From: Chloroflexota bacterium
GTDB taxonomy: Bacteria; Chloroflexota; JAHJIN01
Assembly (NCBI GenBank): GCA_018823415.1
Contig: JAHJIN010000185.1
Span: 1 to 46,879, forward strand
DNA: 46,879 nucleotides
Direction of reading: 5' to 3'
The notes under the pieces are model-generated. The model was not told the origin of the DNA. It did no database searches and worked only from the letters and a program-made list of their open reading frames with translations. The translations under genes and the position numbers were made by a program. Shown here one piece after another: positions 15,030-23,189 of this stretch (the first letter of the stretch is position 1; each line of letters opens with the position of its first letter).

Positions 15030-16537
15030 GCCAACACCACCTGCTGCAAGACCTGGGCGAACAACCCCAACAACGGGCGGAAACGGCCGACCGGTTGCGT
15101 GCGCAAGGGATCGACCCCTACCCGCCGCGCGCGGAACGTACCCACACCGCGGCCGAGGTCGTGCGCGCTTTTGAGGCCGCCGAAGCCGCCGGTGCAGACC
15201 CAGCCACGGGTTCCGTGGTCACGGTGCCCGTGACGGTGGTGGGGCGCATCGTCAGTGTGCGGGCCATGGGCAAGGCCACCTTTGCCCATATCCAGGATGG
15301 CAGCGGACGGCTCCAGGTCTATTTCAAGCAGAACCTGCTGGGAACAGAACGCTACGCCCTGCTTCAAGACCTGGATATTGGCGATTTCATCCAGGTGCCC
15401 GGCCCGCTGTTCCGCACGCGCACCGGCGAAATCACTGTGCAGGCCCAGGACCTGACCCTGTTGGCCAAGTCGCTTCACCCCTTGCCAGAAAAGTGGCACG
15501 GCCTGCGCGACGTCGAACTGCGCTATCGCCAACGGTACGCCGATCTCATCGCCAACGAGGATGTGCGGCACATTTTTGGCACGCGTGCGCGCCTGGTCAC
15601 TGTCGTACGCCGGTTCCTGGACGAGCGCAGTTTCCTGGAAGTGGAAACCCCCATCCTGCAACCGCTGTATGGCGGTGCCACGGCCAACCCTTTTGTCACC
15701 CACCACCAGGCCCTGGACCGCGAGTTGTATCTGCGCATCGCCGTGGAACTGTATCTCAAGCGCCTCATCGTGGGCGGGTTCGAACGCGTCTACGAGATCG
15801 GCAAGGATTTTCGGAACGAGGGCATTGACCTGCAGCACAACCCCGAGTTCACCATGCTGGAATGCTACCAGGCCTATGCCGACTATACCGACATGATGAC
15901 CCTGGTAGAAGACCTGTTCCAGACCGTGGCCGGGGAATTGGCCGATGGCCTCACGTTGACGTATCAGGGCCAGGCCATCGACCTGACGCCACCCTGGCCG
16001 CGTGTGCCCCTGCGCCAGGCCATCCAGGACGCCACCGGCATCGATTATATGGCATGTGCCGACAAGGACAGCCTGCGCCGGGCCATCAACGAGCGTCAGC
16101 TCGAGATCCCGCCGCAGCCCACCTGGGCCAAGCTGGTGGACAAGCTCTTTGGCAAATACGTCCTGGCCCACACCGTCCAGCCCACGTTCTTTATCGACTA
16201 TCCGCTGGCCCTGTCGCCGCTGGCCAAGAAAAAGCCCGGTGACCCGGCCCACGTGGAGCGTTTTCAGCCCATCATCGCCGGGCTAGAGTTGGGTAACGCC
16301 TTTACCGAGTTGAACGACCCACTGGACCAGTTGGCCCGTTTTCAGGACCAGTCCCAGCAACGCGCGGCCGGCGACCAGGAAGCTCAACCCCTGGACGAGG
16401 ATTTTGTGCTGGCGCTCATGTATGGCATGCCACCCACCGGCGGCCTGGGCATCGGCATCGACCGCATGACCATGCTCTTTACCGATCAGGCTTCTATTCG
16501 CGAGGTGATCCTGTTTCCTCAACTACGTACCAAATAG
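15026..16537 (+). CDS. lysS: Lysyl-tRNA synthetase, class II
   Basis: This 503-residue enzyme charges tRNA-Lys with lysine. The N-terminal OB-fold anticodon-binding domain spans about 70-170 (VVGRIVSVRAMGKATFAHIQD). The catalytic core shows class II motif 2 (FERVYEIGKDFRNEG with HNPEFTMLE) and motif 3 (GGLGIGIDRMTMLF). Insert sequences near DYPLALSPLAKKKPGDP and GLELGNAFTELNDP are typical of LysS. Length matches bacterial enzymes. It is coupled to greA by a 4-bp overlap and followed after 12 bp by the GH57 gene. Nothing appears missing. Confidence 0.97.
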   Translation: MSQHHLLQDLGEQPQQRAETADRLRAQGIDPYPPRAERTHTAAEVVRAFEAAEAAGADPATGSVVTVPVTVVGRIVSVRAMGKATFAHIQDGSGRLQVYFKQNLLGTERYALLQDLDIGDFIQVPGPLFRTRTGEITVQAQDLTLLAKSLHPLPEKWHGLRDVELRYRQRYADLIANEDVRHIFGTRARLVTVVRRFLDERSFLEVETPILQPLYGGATANPFVTHHQALDRELYLRIAVELYLKRLIVGGFERVYEIGKDFRNEGIDLQHNPEFTMLECYQAYADYTDMMTLVEDLFQTVAGELADGLTLTYQGQAIDLTPPWPRVPLRQAIQDATGIDYMACADKDSLRRAINERQLEIPPQPTWAKLVDKLFGKYVLAHTVQPTFFIDYPLALSPLAKKKPGDPAHVERFQPIIAGLELGNAFTELNDPLDQLARFQDQSQQRAAGDQEAQPLDEDFVLALMYGMPPTGGLGIGIDRMTMLFTDQASIREVILFPQLRTK

Positions 16538-16549
16538 ATCGGCGGGGCC

Positions 16550-18760
16550 ATGTCTTACCCCCTCTATGTCGCTTTTGTGTGGCATCAACACCAGCCCTAT
16601 TACCTGGACCCGGTTAGCGGCGAGTATTCGCTGCCCTGGGTCCGCTTGCACGCCACCAAAGACTATTTGCACATGCTGGAGGTGCTGCAGGCCTATCCCA
16701 CCATCCACCAGACCATCAATCTGGTACCCAGCCTCATCGAGCAACTGGACGACTATGCCACGGGCCGGCGTCAGGACCAGTGCCAGCGCATCAGCCGCAC
16801 GCCGGTGGAGCAGCTCACGCCTCGCGACCGGGCCTTTGTGCTGAGTTTCTTTTTCAGCATTAACTGGCACCGCGTCCTATGCCAGTATCCGCGTTACCAG
16901 CAATTGCTCCAACTGCGCCACGACACTGGCGGCGACGCCAGCGTCTGGTCCGATGCCGATCTGCGCGATCTCATCGCCTACTTTAACCTGGCCTGGATCG
17001 ACCCCAACTGGCTGGAGCGTGACGAGGTGTTGCGCCGGTTGGTGGAAAAAGAACGTGATTTCAGCCCGGCCGACGTGCAGGCCATCCTGGACAAGCACCA
17101 GGAGATCCTGCGCCGGGTCTTGCCGGCCCACCGCGAGCTTCAGGACCGAGGGCAAATCGAGATCAGCGCCTCGCCCTACTATCACCCTATCCTGCCCCTG
17201 CTCATCGACAGCCGATCGGCCCGCGAGGCCAGCCCGCACCTGCCATTGCCCGACACCATCTATGCCCATCCCGAAGACGCCGCCGAGCAGATCCGGCGCG
17301 GTCAGGCGCTCTATCAGGCCACCTTTGGCCGGCCCTGCCGGGGCCTCTGGCCCTCCGAAGGGGCCGTGAGCCAGTCCGCCATCGAGCTGATCGCCGGCGA
17401 AAGGCTACGCTGGTGCGCCTCTGACGAGGATATCCTGGCCCGGTCCTTGGGCGTGGGCATCTATCGCGACGAATACGCTCACGTCACCAACCCCTGGGTC
17501 CTGTACCAGCCCTATCGCTGCCACACAGTCGCCGGCGACATTGACATTGTCTTTCGCGACCACGTGCTATCGGATCGCATTGGCTTTGTCTATGCTCACG
17601 TGAACGGGCACGACGCCGCCGGCGACCTCATCCATCGCCTGAACCGCATCCGCGAAAATCTGAACGACCCGGGCAATCCCTATCTGGTGTCTATCATCCT
17701 GGACGGCGAAAACTGTTGGGAAGAATACGAGCACAATGGCGACGTGTTCCTTCACGCCCTGTACCGGGGGCTGGCCCAGGATCCCAACCTGCAAACCGTC
17801 ACCGTGAGCGAGTATCTGGACCGCTTTGCGCCGCGCCAGGAAATCTTGCGCGTGGCGGCGGGCTCCTGGATCGGCGGCAACATGGAAACCTGGATCGGCG
17901 AGCCGCTCCAGAACCGGGGCTGGGAGTTGCTCGCCCGCACCCGGCAGCACCTGCTCGACTGGCAGGTCACCTATCCCCTGGCCGACCTGCAAACCCTGGC
18001 CGAGGCGTGGCAATCGCTCTATGTGGCCCAGGGCAGCGATTGGTTCTGGTGGTATTATAGCCGCAACACTTCCAACGAAGACGCCTTGTTTGACCGCCTG
18101 TTTCGCGACCATCTGGGGCACGTGTTCCAGGTCATGGGGCAGGCCGTGCCCGACTGGCTTGGCATTCAGGCCCCGGCCGCCGAAGCGGACCGGTCCATCC
18201 GCGGTCCCATCACGCCCGAATTGCGCGCCGCCGATACCGCTTCTCCGGCGTGGGGACCTGCCGGCTATTGCGGCGCCGGCGGGTCCGGCACCATGCAGCG
18301 TGCCCAGACCGGCCCCCGCCTGCGCGGGGTCTATTACGGCTACGGCCCCCAGAACCTGTACGTGCGCATCGAGACCAGCGGCGAGATCTGGCGCGACCTG
18401 GTGGGGCTGTACTGGCACACCGGCGAGGCCGGCGGTCCGGCCAACACCCAGGTGCGTTTTGCCGGCACCCGGCCTGATCTGGCGCCCGCCCATGCCGTGT
18501 TGTACCAGTGGGAGCTGGTGGTCCCGGCCTATGACGAAGGCCCGGCCCTCAACCGCGCCGACGGCAATGACTATTGGCATCGCACCGACCACGCCCCGGC
18601 CGTGGCACGCGGCCACAACAGCGCCGAGGTCCGCATCCCCCGGCAGGTGCTGGAACTGCGGCCCGGCGACCGAGTGGGGCTGCGCGTCACCCTGGCCCGC
18701 GACGGCCAACTGACTGATGTGCTGCCCCTGGTCACTGACATCGAACTCACGGTGCCCTGA
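16550..18760 (+). CDS. Glycoside hydrolase family 57 protein (alpha-amylase/alpha-mannosidase type)
   Basis: This 736-residue protein has a GH57-type catalytic barrel in roughly its first 450 residues. Conserved region 1 is WHQHQP at 11-16. The nucleophile region is GLWPSEG with Glu270 as the candidate nucleophile, and SIILDGENCWEEY contains Asp385 as candidate acid/base. WIGGNMETWIGEP follows. This set of motifs matches the COG1449 branch annotated as alpha-amylase/alpha-mannosidase. The C-terminal 170 residues look like a beta-rich, DOMON- or carbohydrate-binding-like domain (YYGYGPQNLYVRIETSGEIWRDLVGLY). No signal peptide is seen, so it is probably cytoplasmic, acting on glycogen-like or other alpha-glucan substrates. 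The ATG at 16550 follows GGCGGGG, 12 bp after lysS. Confidence 0.88.
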   Translation: MSYPLYVAFVWHQHQPYYLDPVSGEYSLPWVRLHATKDYLHMLEVLQAYPTIHQTINLVPSLIEQLDDYATGRRQDQCQRISRTPVEQLTPRDRAFVLSFFFSINWHRVLCQYPRYQQLLQLRHDTGGDASVWSDADLRDLIAYFNLAWIDPNWLERDEVLRRLVEKERDFSPADVQAILDKHQEILRRVLPAHRELQDRGQIEISASPYYHPILPLLIDSRSAREASPHLPLPDTIYAHPEDAAEQIRRGQALYQATFGRPCRGLWPSEGAVSQSAIELIAGERLRWCASDEDILARSLGVGIYRDEYAHVTNPWVLYQPYRCHTVAGDIDIVFRDHVLSDRIGFVYAHVNGHDAAGDLIHRLNRIRENLNDPGNPYLVSIILDGENCWEEYEHNGDVFLHALYRGLAQDPNLQTVTVSEYLDRFAPRQEILRVAAGSWIGGNMETWIGEPLQNRGWELLARTRQHLLDWQVTYPLADLQTLAEAWQSLYVAQGSDWFWWYYSRNTSNEDALFDRLFRDHLGHVFQVMGQAVPDWLGIQAPAAEADRSIRGPITPELRAADTASPAWGPAGYCGAGGSGTMQRAQTGPRLRGVYYGYGPQNLYVRIETSGEIWRDLVGLYWHTGEAGGPANTQVRFAGTRPDLAPAHAVLYQWELVVPAYDEGPALNRADGNDYWHRTDHAPAVARGHNSAEVRIPRQVLELRPGDRVGLRVTLARDGQLTDVLPLVTDIELTVP

Positions 18761-18937
18761 CCTGGCCGAGCCAGAGTGAAAAAGGCGTGTCAGCAGACGC
18801 AAGGCGAGCAGACGAGAAGCGAGCGGATAAACAAATCAGCTCAATTCGCTCAATCCGCTGATCAGGACCACGGAAAGTGTCTTGTCTGAAAACAAGGTTT
18901 CACGGCTCAGGCCTAGTCAAATGCAAAGGGGATGACC
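18761..18937. other. Intergenic spacer with short low-complexity and inverted repeats
   Basis: This 177-bp spacer contains repeated AGCAGACG/GCGAGCAGACGAG-type words and an imperfect dyad with ATCAGC near 18835 and GCTGAT near 18857. There is no clear promoter, although the downstream regulator genes should have one. No T-tract terminator is visible after the GH57 gene. Confidence 0.4.
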
Positions 18938-19390
18938 ATGAGCAAAACCATACTGGTGATCGATGACGAGCCCGGCATCATCGAGATCGTGCGGGTAAAC
19001 CTGGAGCTAGAGGGCTATCGCGTGCTGGCTGCCCATGACGGCGTGGCCGGCCTGGAAGCGGTGCGCGCCGAGCGGCCCGACCTGCTCATCCTGGACGTGA
19101 TGATGCCGCGCATGAGCGGCTGGGAGGTGCTGCACCACATCGAGGCCGACTTGGCCACCACCGATCTGCCGGTTATCATGCTCACCGTCAAGGCCGCCGA
19201 CGCCGACGTGGTGCGCGGGCTGGAAGAAGGCGCTGTGGAATACATCACCAAGCCCTTTGACCCGGTAGACCTGGTGCAGCGTGTGCATTTTGTGCTGGAG
19301 CAAGCCGACTGGCGTGGCCGCGATGCACACCGGCGCCAGATCATGGATCACCGGCGCCGCCTCACCAAACCTCTCCAGGACCTGTTCTAG
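18938..19390 (+). CDS. Response regulator, single receiver domain
   Basis: This 150-residue protein is a CheY-like receiver. Acidic pocket residues are Asp9 and Asp10 (VIDDEPG), the phospho-acceptor is Asp53 (LILDVMMPRMSG), the switch threonine is Thr83 and the conserved lysine is Lys105 (ITKPFDP). A basic helical tail of about 30 residues follows, with no recognisable DNA-binding domain. It probably acts by binding partners such as the kinase encoded two genes downstream. The ATG at 18938 is chosen over one at 18932 because the AAAGGGG ribosome site ends at 18931, leaving correct spacing only for the second start. It is followed by a second receiver gene after 13 bp. Confidence 0.9.
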   Translation: MSKTILVIDDEPGIIEIVRVNLELEGYRVLAAHDGVAGLEAVRAERPDLLILDVMMPRMSGWEVLHHIEADLATTDLPVIMLTVKAADADVVRGLEEGAVEYITKPFDPVDLVQRVHFVLEQADWRGRDAHRRQIMDHRRRLTKPLQDLF

Positions 19391-19403
19391 ACCAGGTGAC
19401 GCC

Positions 19404-19790
19404 ATGTCCAAACCCGAATCCACCCGCATCCTGCTCATCGAAGACGAACCCGGCCTGCTCGAGGTGCTGGCCCTCAACCTGCGCGCCGCTGGCTATCAGG
19501 TAGACACGGCCCGGGATGGTCTGGAAGCCTGGCAGCTTTATGAGGCTGCGCCGCCAGATGTGATGGTGCTGGACCTGGGGTTGCCCACCATCTCGGGCTT
19601 TCGCCTGCTTGAACTCGTGCGTGACACTCTTGCGCCCCCACCCGTCATCGTCATCACCTGCCTGGATTTCGAAGAAGCCCAAGAAGTCGCCCGCTATGGC
19701 GTGGCTGGCTTTATCACCAAACCATTTGAGCCCAAATCCCTGCTCCGCCAGGTAGAATACGTCCTGGCCCGCTGCCACCCGGCTCATTGA
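19404..19790 (+). CDS. Response regulator, receiver domain only
   Basis: This 128-residue CheY-like protein has its acidic pocket at LLIEDEPG (Glu13, Asp14), phospho-acceptor Asp57 (VLDLGLPTISG), switch threonine in VIVIT and Lys106 in ITKPFEP. There is no output domain. The longer open frame beginning at 19281 overlaps the upstream regulator and is rejected; 19404 is the first start giving a normal receiver N-terminus. Two consecutive receiver-only proteins before one multi-sensor kinase suggest a phosphorelay or a branched output through protein contacts. Confidence 0.9.
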   Translation: MSKPESTRILLIEDEPGLLEVLALNLRAAGYQVDTARDGLEAWQLYEAAPPDVMVLDLGLPTISGFRLLELVRDTLAPPPVIVITCLDFEEAQEVARYGVAGFITKPFEPKSLLRQVEYVLARCHPAH

Positions 19791-19804
19791 ACAGCCGAGG
19801 CCCC

Positions 19805-22486
19805 GTGAGCCAAACCTCAGACTCGCCCGATGTGGAACAATTGCAGATCTTGCGCCAGTTGATCACGGCGTTCGTGTCGTCGCCGGACCCGGTCCAGGTG
19901 CTCCAAACCCTGGTCCGCAGTACCTGCGATGCCTTGGGCGCCAGCAGCGCCGTGGTCGTGCCAGTGACCCTGGCCGGCGAAAAAGCCCCGCCCATTGCCA
20001 GCCACGGCCTGAGCGATACCTACCTCCAGGACCTGGCCGAGCGGGTGGGCCGCCCCCTGGCCGATTCGCCCCTGGGGCACGGGCCGGCCGGCGATGCCTT
20101 TCGTCAGGCCCTGGCCCAGCGCACTCTGCTGCACATCCAGGACGTGCAGCAAGACCCGCGTTTTGCGCCCCGGGCCACCCTGGCCCAGCGCGAGGGCTAT
20201 CGCGCCCTGGTGGCGCTGCCCCTGGTGTTCCAGGACCGGCCCGTGGGCATTCTCATCGTCTATTTCGCCGCGCCGCGCACGCTCACCCCGGCCACCATCC
20301 AGTTCCTCGAAACCGTGGGCTCGACTGCCGCCACTATCGTGGAAACGGCGCGCCGACTGGACGAGGCGCACCGTCGCGCGCGCGAATCAGAGCAGCGCGC
20401 CCAGCAATTGGCCCTGGTGAATCGCATCGCCACCCTGGTCAATTCAACGCTGGATCTGGACCGCATCCTGCAAACGGCCTGCACCGAGATGGCCCGCGTC
20501 TTTGGCGTGGGGCAGAGCGGCGTGGTGTTGTTTGGCGAGGCCCGGCAGGTAGGCCAGGTGATGGCCGAGTACCAGGCCCAGCCCGACGGCACGGCCCGGC
20601 AGGTGCAGATTCCCGTGGCCGACAATCCGTCGCTGGCGCGCGTCATCAGCACCCGCCAACCGCTGGCTATCGCCGACGCCGCCAATGACCCGCTGCTGGC
20701 TCCCATTCGAGACGTCATCCAGCTCCGCCACATTCGGTCCATCCTTATCGTGCCCTTGGTGGTCCAGGGTGAGGTGGTGGGGACCATTGGGCTGGATGCC
20801 ACCGATGCGCCGCGCACCTTTACTGACCAAGATCAAGAGTTGGCCGGCACCATCGCGGCCCAGGTGGCCCTGGCCCTGGAAAAGGCCCAGCTATACAAGG
20901 CCAGCCAGCAAGATGGCCGTACCCTGCGCTCGGCGTTTCGCCGGGCCGGCGCCGCCATCGCCTCGCGACTGGCCCTGGACGAAGTCTTGCAGATCATCGT
21001 GGGTCTGGCTGCCGAGGCCCTGCAAGCTGACTTTTGCGAGGTGCGCTTTCTGGATAACGAAACCCAGCAGTTGGTCTTGGGCGCGGTCTGGGGTGGCAGC
21101 CCCCGGGCGCAGCGGGCGGCCCGGCTGGGCATCGCCGGGAGCCTGGGCGGCGTGGTGGTCCTGGAAGAGGCCCTGGTTCACATCCCCGATCTGCGCCAGG
21201 ACCCGCGCACCCGGCACATTGGCCTCGTCAACTATGAAAACTTGTACACCTACCTGGGCGTGCCGCTGGTCCTGGACGACGAGGTGATTGGTGTTCTGAG
21301 CCTGGCCCGTCGCCGTCAGGCCGCCTTTTCCGACGACGAACTCGAACTGCTCACCTCGTTCGCGCACCAGGCTGCCGTGGCTGTAGAAGAGGCACGCCTC
21401 CAGGCCCAGGCCCAGCTCAACCAGCAGCGCAGCCGGGCCATCATCCAGAACAGCGCCGACGGCATCTTGCTCATCGACGCGCAGCGGCGGGTGGTGGGGT
21501 TCAACCCGGCCCTGGAGCGGCTCACCGGCTGGCACGCGGAAGAGGTGTATGGCGTGCCGTGCTACGAGGTCTTGCAAACCCGCTGCGCCGGGCATGACTA
21601 TTGCCGGAGTCACTGTCCCATTGTGGATGATGATCACCGGGCCTCGTATTTTGCCGAGTGCCAGATCCGCACCCGCGACGGCCGCCTCATCGACGTGGGG
21701 GTCAGCTATGGCCTGATCCGCGACGAACATGGGCAGATGGAAGGCGTGGTAGAGGTCATTCGCGACATCTCGCAGCAAAAAGAACTGGACCGGCTGCGCA
21801 ACGATTTCCTGTCTACCATGTCTCACGAACTGCGCACCCCTCTGGCGCTGATCAAGGGTTATGCTGCCACCCTCCTGCGGCCCGACATCGATCTGTCCGG
21901 CGACACGCAATACCGCTTTATCCAGCAGATCGACGAGGCCGCCAACCGGCTCACGCGGCTTATCGACAACCTGCTCAGCGTGAGCCGCATCGAGGCCGGG
22001 CGGCTGGAGCTGCTGCTCAAGGATCTAGACCTGGGCCAACTGGTACGCAAGGTCATCCAGGATATGCAGCCGGCCACCGCCGGCCATCAACTCGAACTGA
22101 CCATGAGCGCCGCCCAATCCGTGGCCCACGCCGATCCCGACAAGGTCGAACAAGTGCTCCTGAACCTGGTCCACAACGCCATCAAGTTCTCACCGCCGGA
22201 CAGCATCATTGCCATCGGCGTCCAGGACGATCCGGCAGACCCGGGTTTCTTGCGCGTTAGCGTGCAAGACCAGGGCCGGGGCGTGCCGCCCGAGCATCGC
22301 GAGCACATCTTTGAAAAGTTTTACCAGGTGGAAACCGGCCTGACTCGTTCCGCCTCTGGCACCGGCCTGGGACTGTACATCTGCAAACGGCTGATCGAGG
22401 CCCACGGTGGGCGCATCTGGATGGAACCGACCGAGGACGGCAGCAGCGTGTTCTACTTCACGCTGCCCCGCGCCCGAGACCGCTGA
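19805..22486 (+). CDS. Multi-sensor histidine kinase (GAF-GAF-GAF-PAS-HisKA-HATPase)
   Basis: This soluble sensor kinase has about 893 residues from a GTG at 19805, which has CCGAGG just upstream; a TTG at 19787 would overlap the previous stop. Three GAF domains fill roughly 10-185, 205-370 and 385-540, followed by a PAS domain (about 545-660), HisKA with His674 (STMSHELRTPLALIKGY) and an HATPase with N box (NLVHNAIKFSPPD), G1 (DQGRGVPP), F box (FEKFYQ) and G2 (GTGLGLYICKRL). No membrane segment is visible, so signals are cytoplasmic. The PAS domain carries Cys586, Cys594, Cys600 and Cys604, which could bind a metal or Fe-S cluster and sense redox state. It should phosphorylate one or both receiver proteins encoded just upstream. 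Confidence 0.92.
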   Translation: MSQTSDSPDVEQLQILRQLITAFVSSPDPVQVLQTLVRSTCDALGASSAVVVPVTLAGEKAPPIASHGLSDTYLQDLAERVGRPLADSPLGHGPAGDAFRQALAQRTLLHIQDVQQDPRFAPRATLAQREGYRALVALPLVFQDRPVGILIVYFAAPRTLTPATIQFLETVGSTAATIVETARRLDEAHRRARESEQRAQQLALVNRIATLVNSTLDLDRILQTACTEMARVFGVGQSGVVLFGEARQVGQVMAEYQAQPDGTARQVQIPVADNPSLARVISTRQPLAIADAANDPLLAPIRDVIQLRHIRSILIVPLVVQGEVVGTIGLDATDAPRTFTDQDQELAGTIAAQVALALEKAQLYKASQQDGRTLRSAFRRAGAAIASRLALDEVLQIIVGLAAEALQADFCEVRFLDNETQQLVLGAVWGGSPRAQRAARLGIAGSLGGVVVLEEALVHIPDLRQDPRTRHIGLVNYENLYTYLGVPLVLDDEVIGVLSLARRRQAAFSDDELELLTSFAHQAAVAVEEARLQAQAQLNQQRSRAIIQNSADGILLIDAQRRVVGFNPALERLTGWHAEEVYGVPCYEVLQTRCAGHDYCRSHCPIVDDDHRASYFAECQIRTRDGRLIDVGVSYGLIRDEHGQMEGVVEVIRDISQQKELDRLRNDFLSTMSHELRTPLALIKGYAATLLRPDIDLSGDTQYRFIQQIDEAANRLTRLIDNLLSVSRIEAGRLELLLKDLDLGQLVRKVIQDMQPATAGHQLELTMSAAQSVAHADPDKVEQVLLNLVHNAIKFSPPDSIIAIGVQDDPADPGFLRVSVQDQGRGVPPEHREHIFEKFYQVETGLTRSASGTGLGLYICKRLIEAHGGRIWMEPTEDGSSVFYFTLPRARDR

Positions 22487-22514
22487 GGTCTGAATACAAG
22501 CAGGAGCAAGGCTC

Positions 22515-23138
22515 ATGATTCGTGCCCTCATCTTTGACATGGGCGGCGTGCTTGCCCGTACCGGTGACCCGGCCGTGCGCCAACAACTGGCCGCCGAGAT
22601 GAGCCTGTCGCCAGAAGAGTTGTTCGACCTGGTGTTTCGCAGTCCCAGCTGGAGGCAGGCCGAGGTGGGTCACATCAGCAGCGAAGCGCATTGGGAGACG
22701 GTGGCCCGGCACGTGGGCTGGCCCGGCCCCGACGCCGGCGACGACCTGCGCGCCCGCTTTTTTGCCGGGACCCGGTTGGACCGTGACCTGGTCGCCCTGA
22801 TCTGCCGGGCCCGCGCCGAGGGCCTCAAGACCGCCCTGTTGAGCAATGCCTCCGACGACCTGCGCCAGGGAGTTGAGGTCGAGTGGAACATCCCGCCAGA
22901 CACGTTTGACGAGCTGTTCATCTCGGCCGAGATGGGCCTGGCCAAGCCCGATCCGGCGATATTCCGCCTCGCGCTCGAGCGCCTGGGCGTGGCCCCCCAC
23001 GAGGCCCTCTTTGTAGACGACCGCCTGGACAACATCGAGGCAGCGCAGGCCCTGGGCCTGGACGCGATCCGGTTCATATCGCCAGAGGCCTTGCTGGCCG
23101 AGTTGCGCGCACGCCTGGATTGGTTGAACGACGACTAG
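22515..23138 (+). CDS. HAD-superfamily hydrolase, subfamily IA
   Basis: This 207-residue protein is a HAD phosphatase-type enzyme. Motif I is FDMGGVL (Asp8 nucleophile); the glycine in place of the second aspartate is common in the YihX-like group. Motif II is LLSNAS, motif III is the lysine of MGLAKPDPAIF, and motif IV is FVDDRLDNIEAA. The cap is a small alpha-helical insertion after motif I. The substrate is probably a sugar or nucleotide phosphate; nothing in the context identifies it. The start has GGAGCAAGG upstream. It lies 28 bp after the kinase gene and 51 bp before polA, all in one direction. Confidence 0.9.
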   Translation: MIRALIFDMGGVLARTGDPAVRQQLAAEMSLSPEELFDLVFRSPSWRQAEVGHISSEAHWETVARHVGWPGPDAGDDLRARFFAGTRLDRDLVALICRARAEGLKTALLSNASDDLRQGVEVEWNIPPDTFDELFISAEMGLAKPDPAIFRLALERLGVAPHEALFVDDRLDNIEAAQALGLDAIRFISPEALLAELRARLDWLNDD

Positions 23139-23189
23139 CCGCCCGCTCGTAGCCAATTTGCCCTACCTGATCAGACAGGAGTCAGCCCC

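Noticed and set aside
14858-16252. A 464-codon antisense open frame opposite lysS
   Set aside because: It lies wholly under lysS and greA, has no ribosome site and no family similarity.
22530-22560. Damaged HAD motif I (Gly in place of the second Asp)
   Set aside because: FDLGNV/FDMGGV-type motifs are normal in the YihX-like HAD group, and motifs II to IV are intact.
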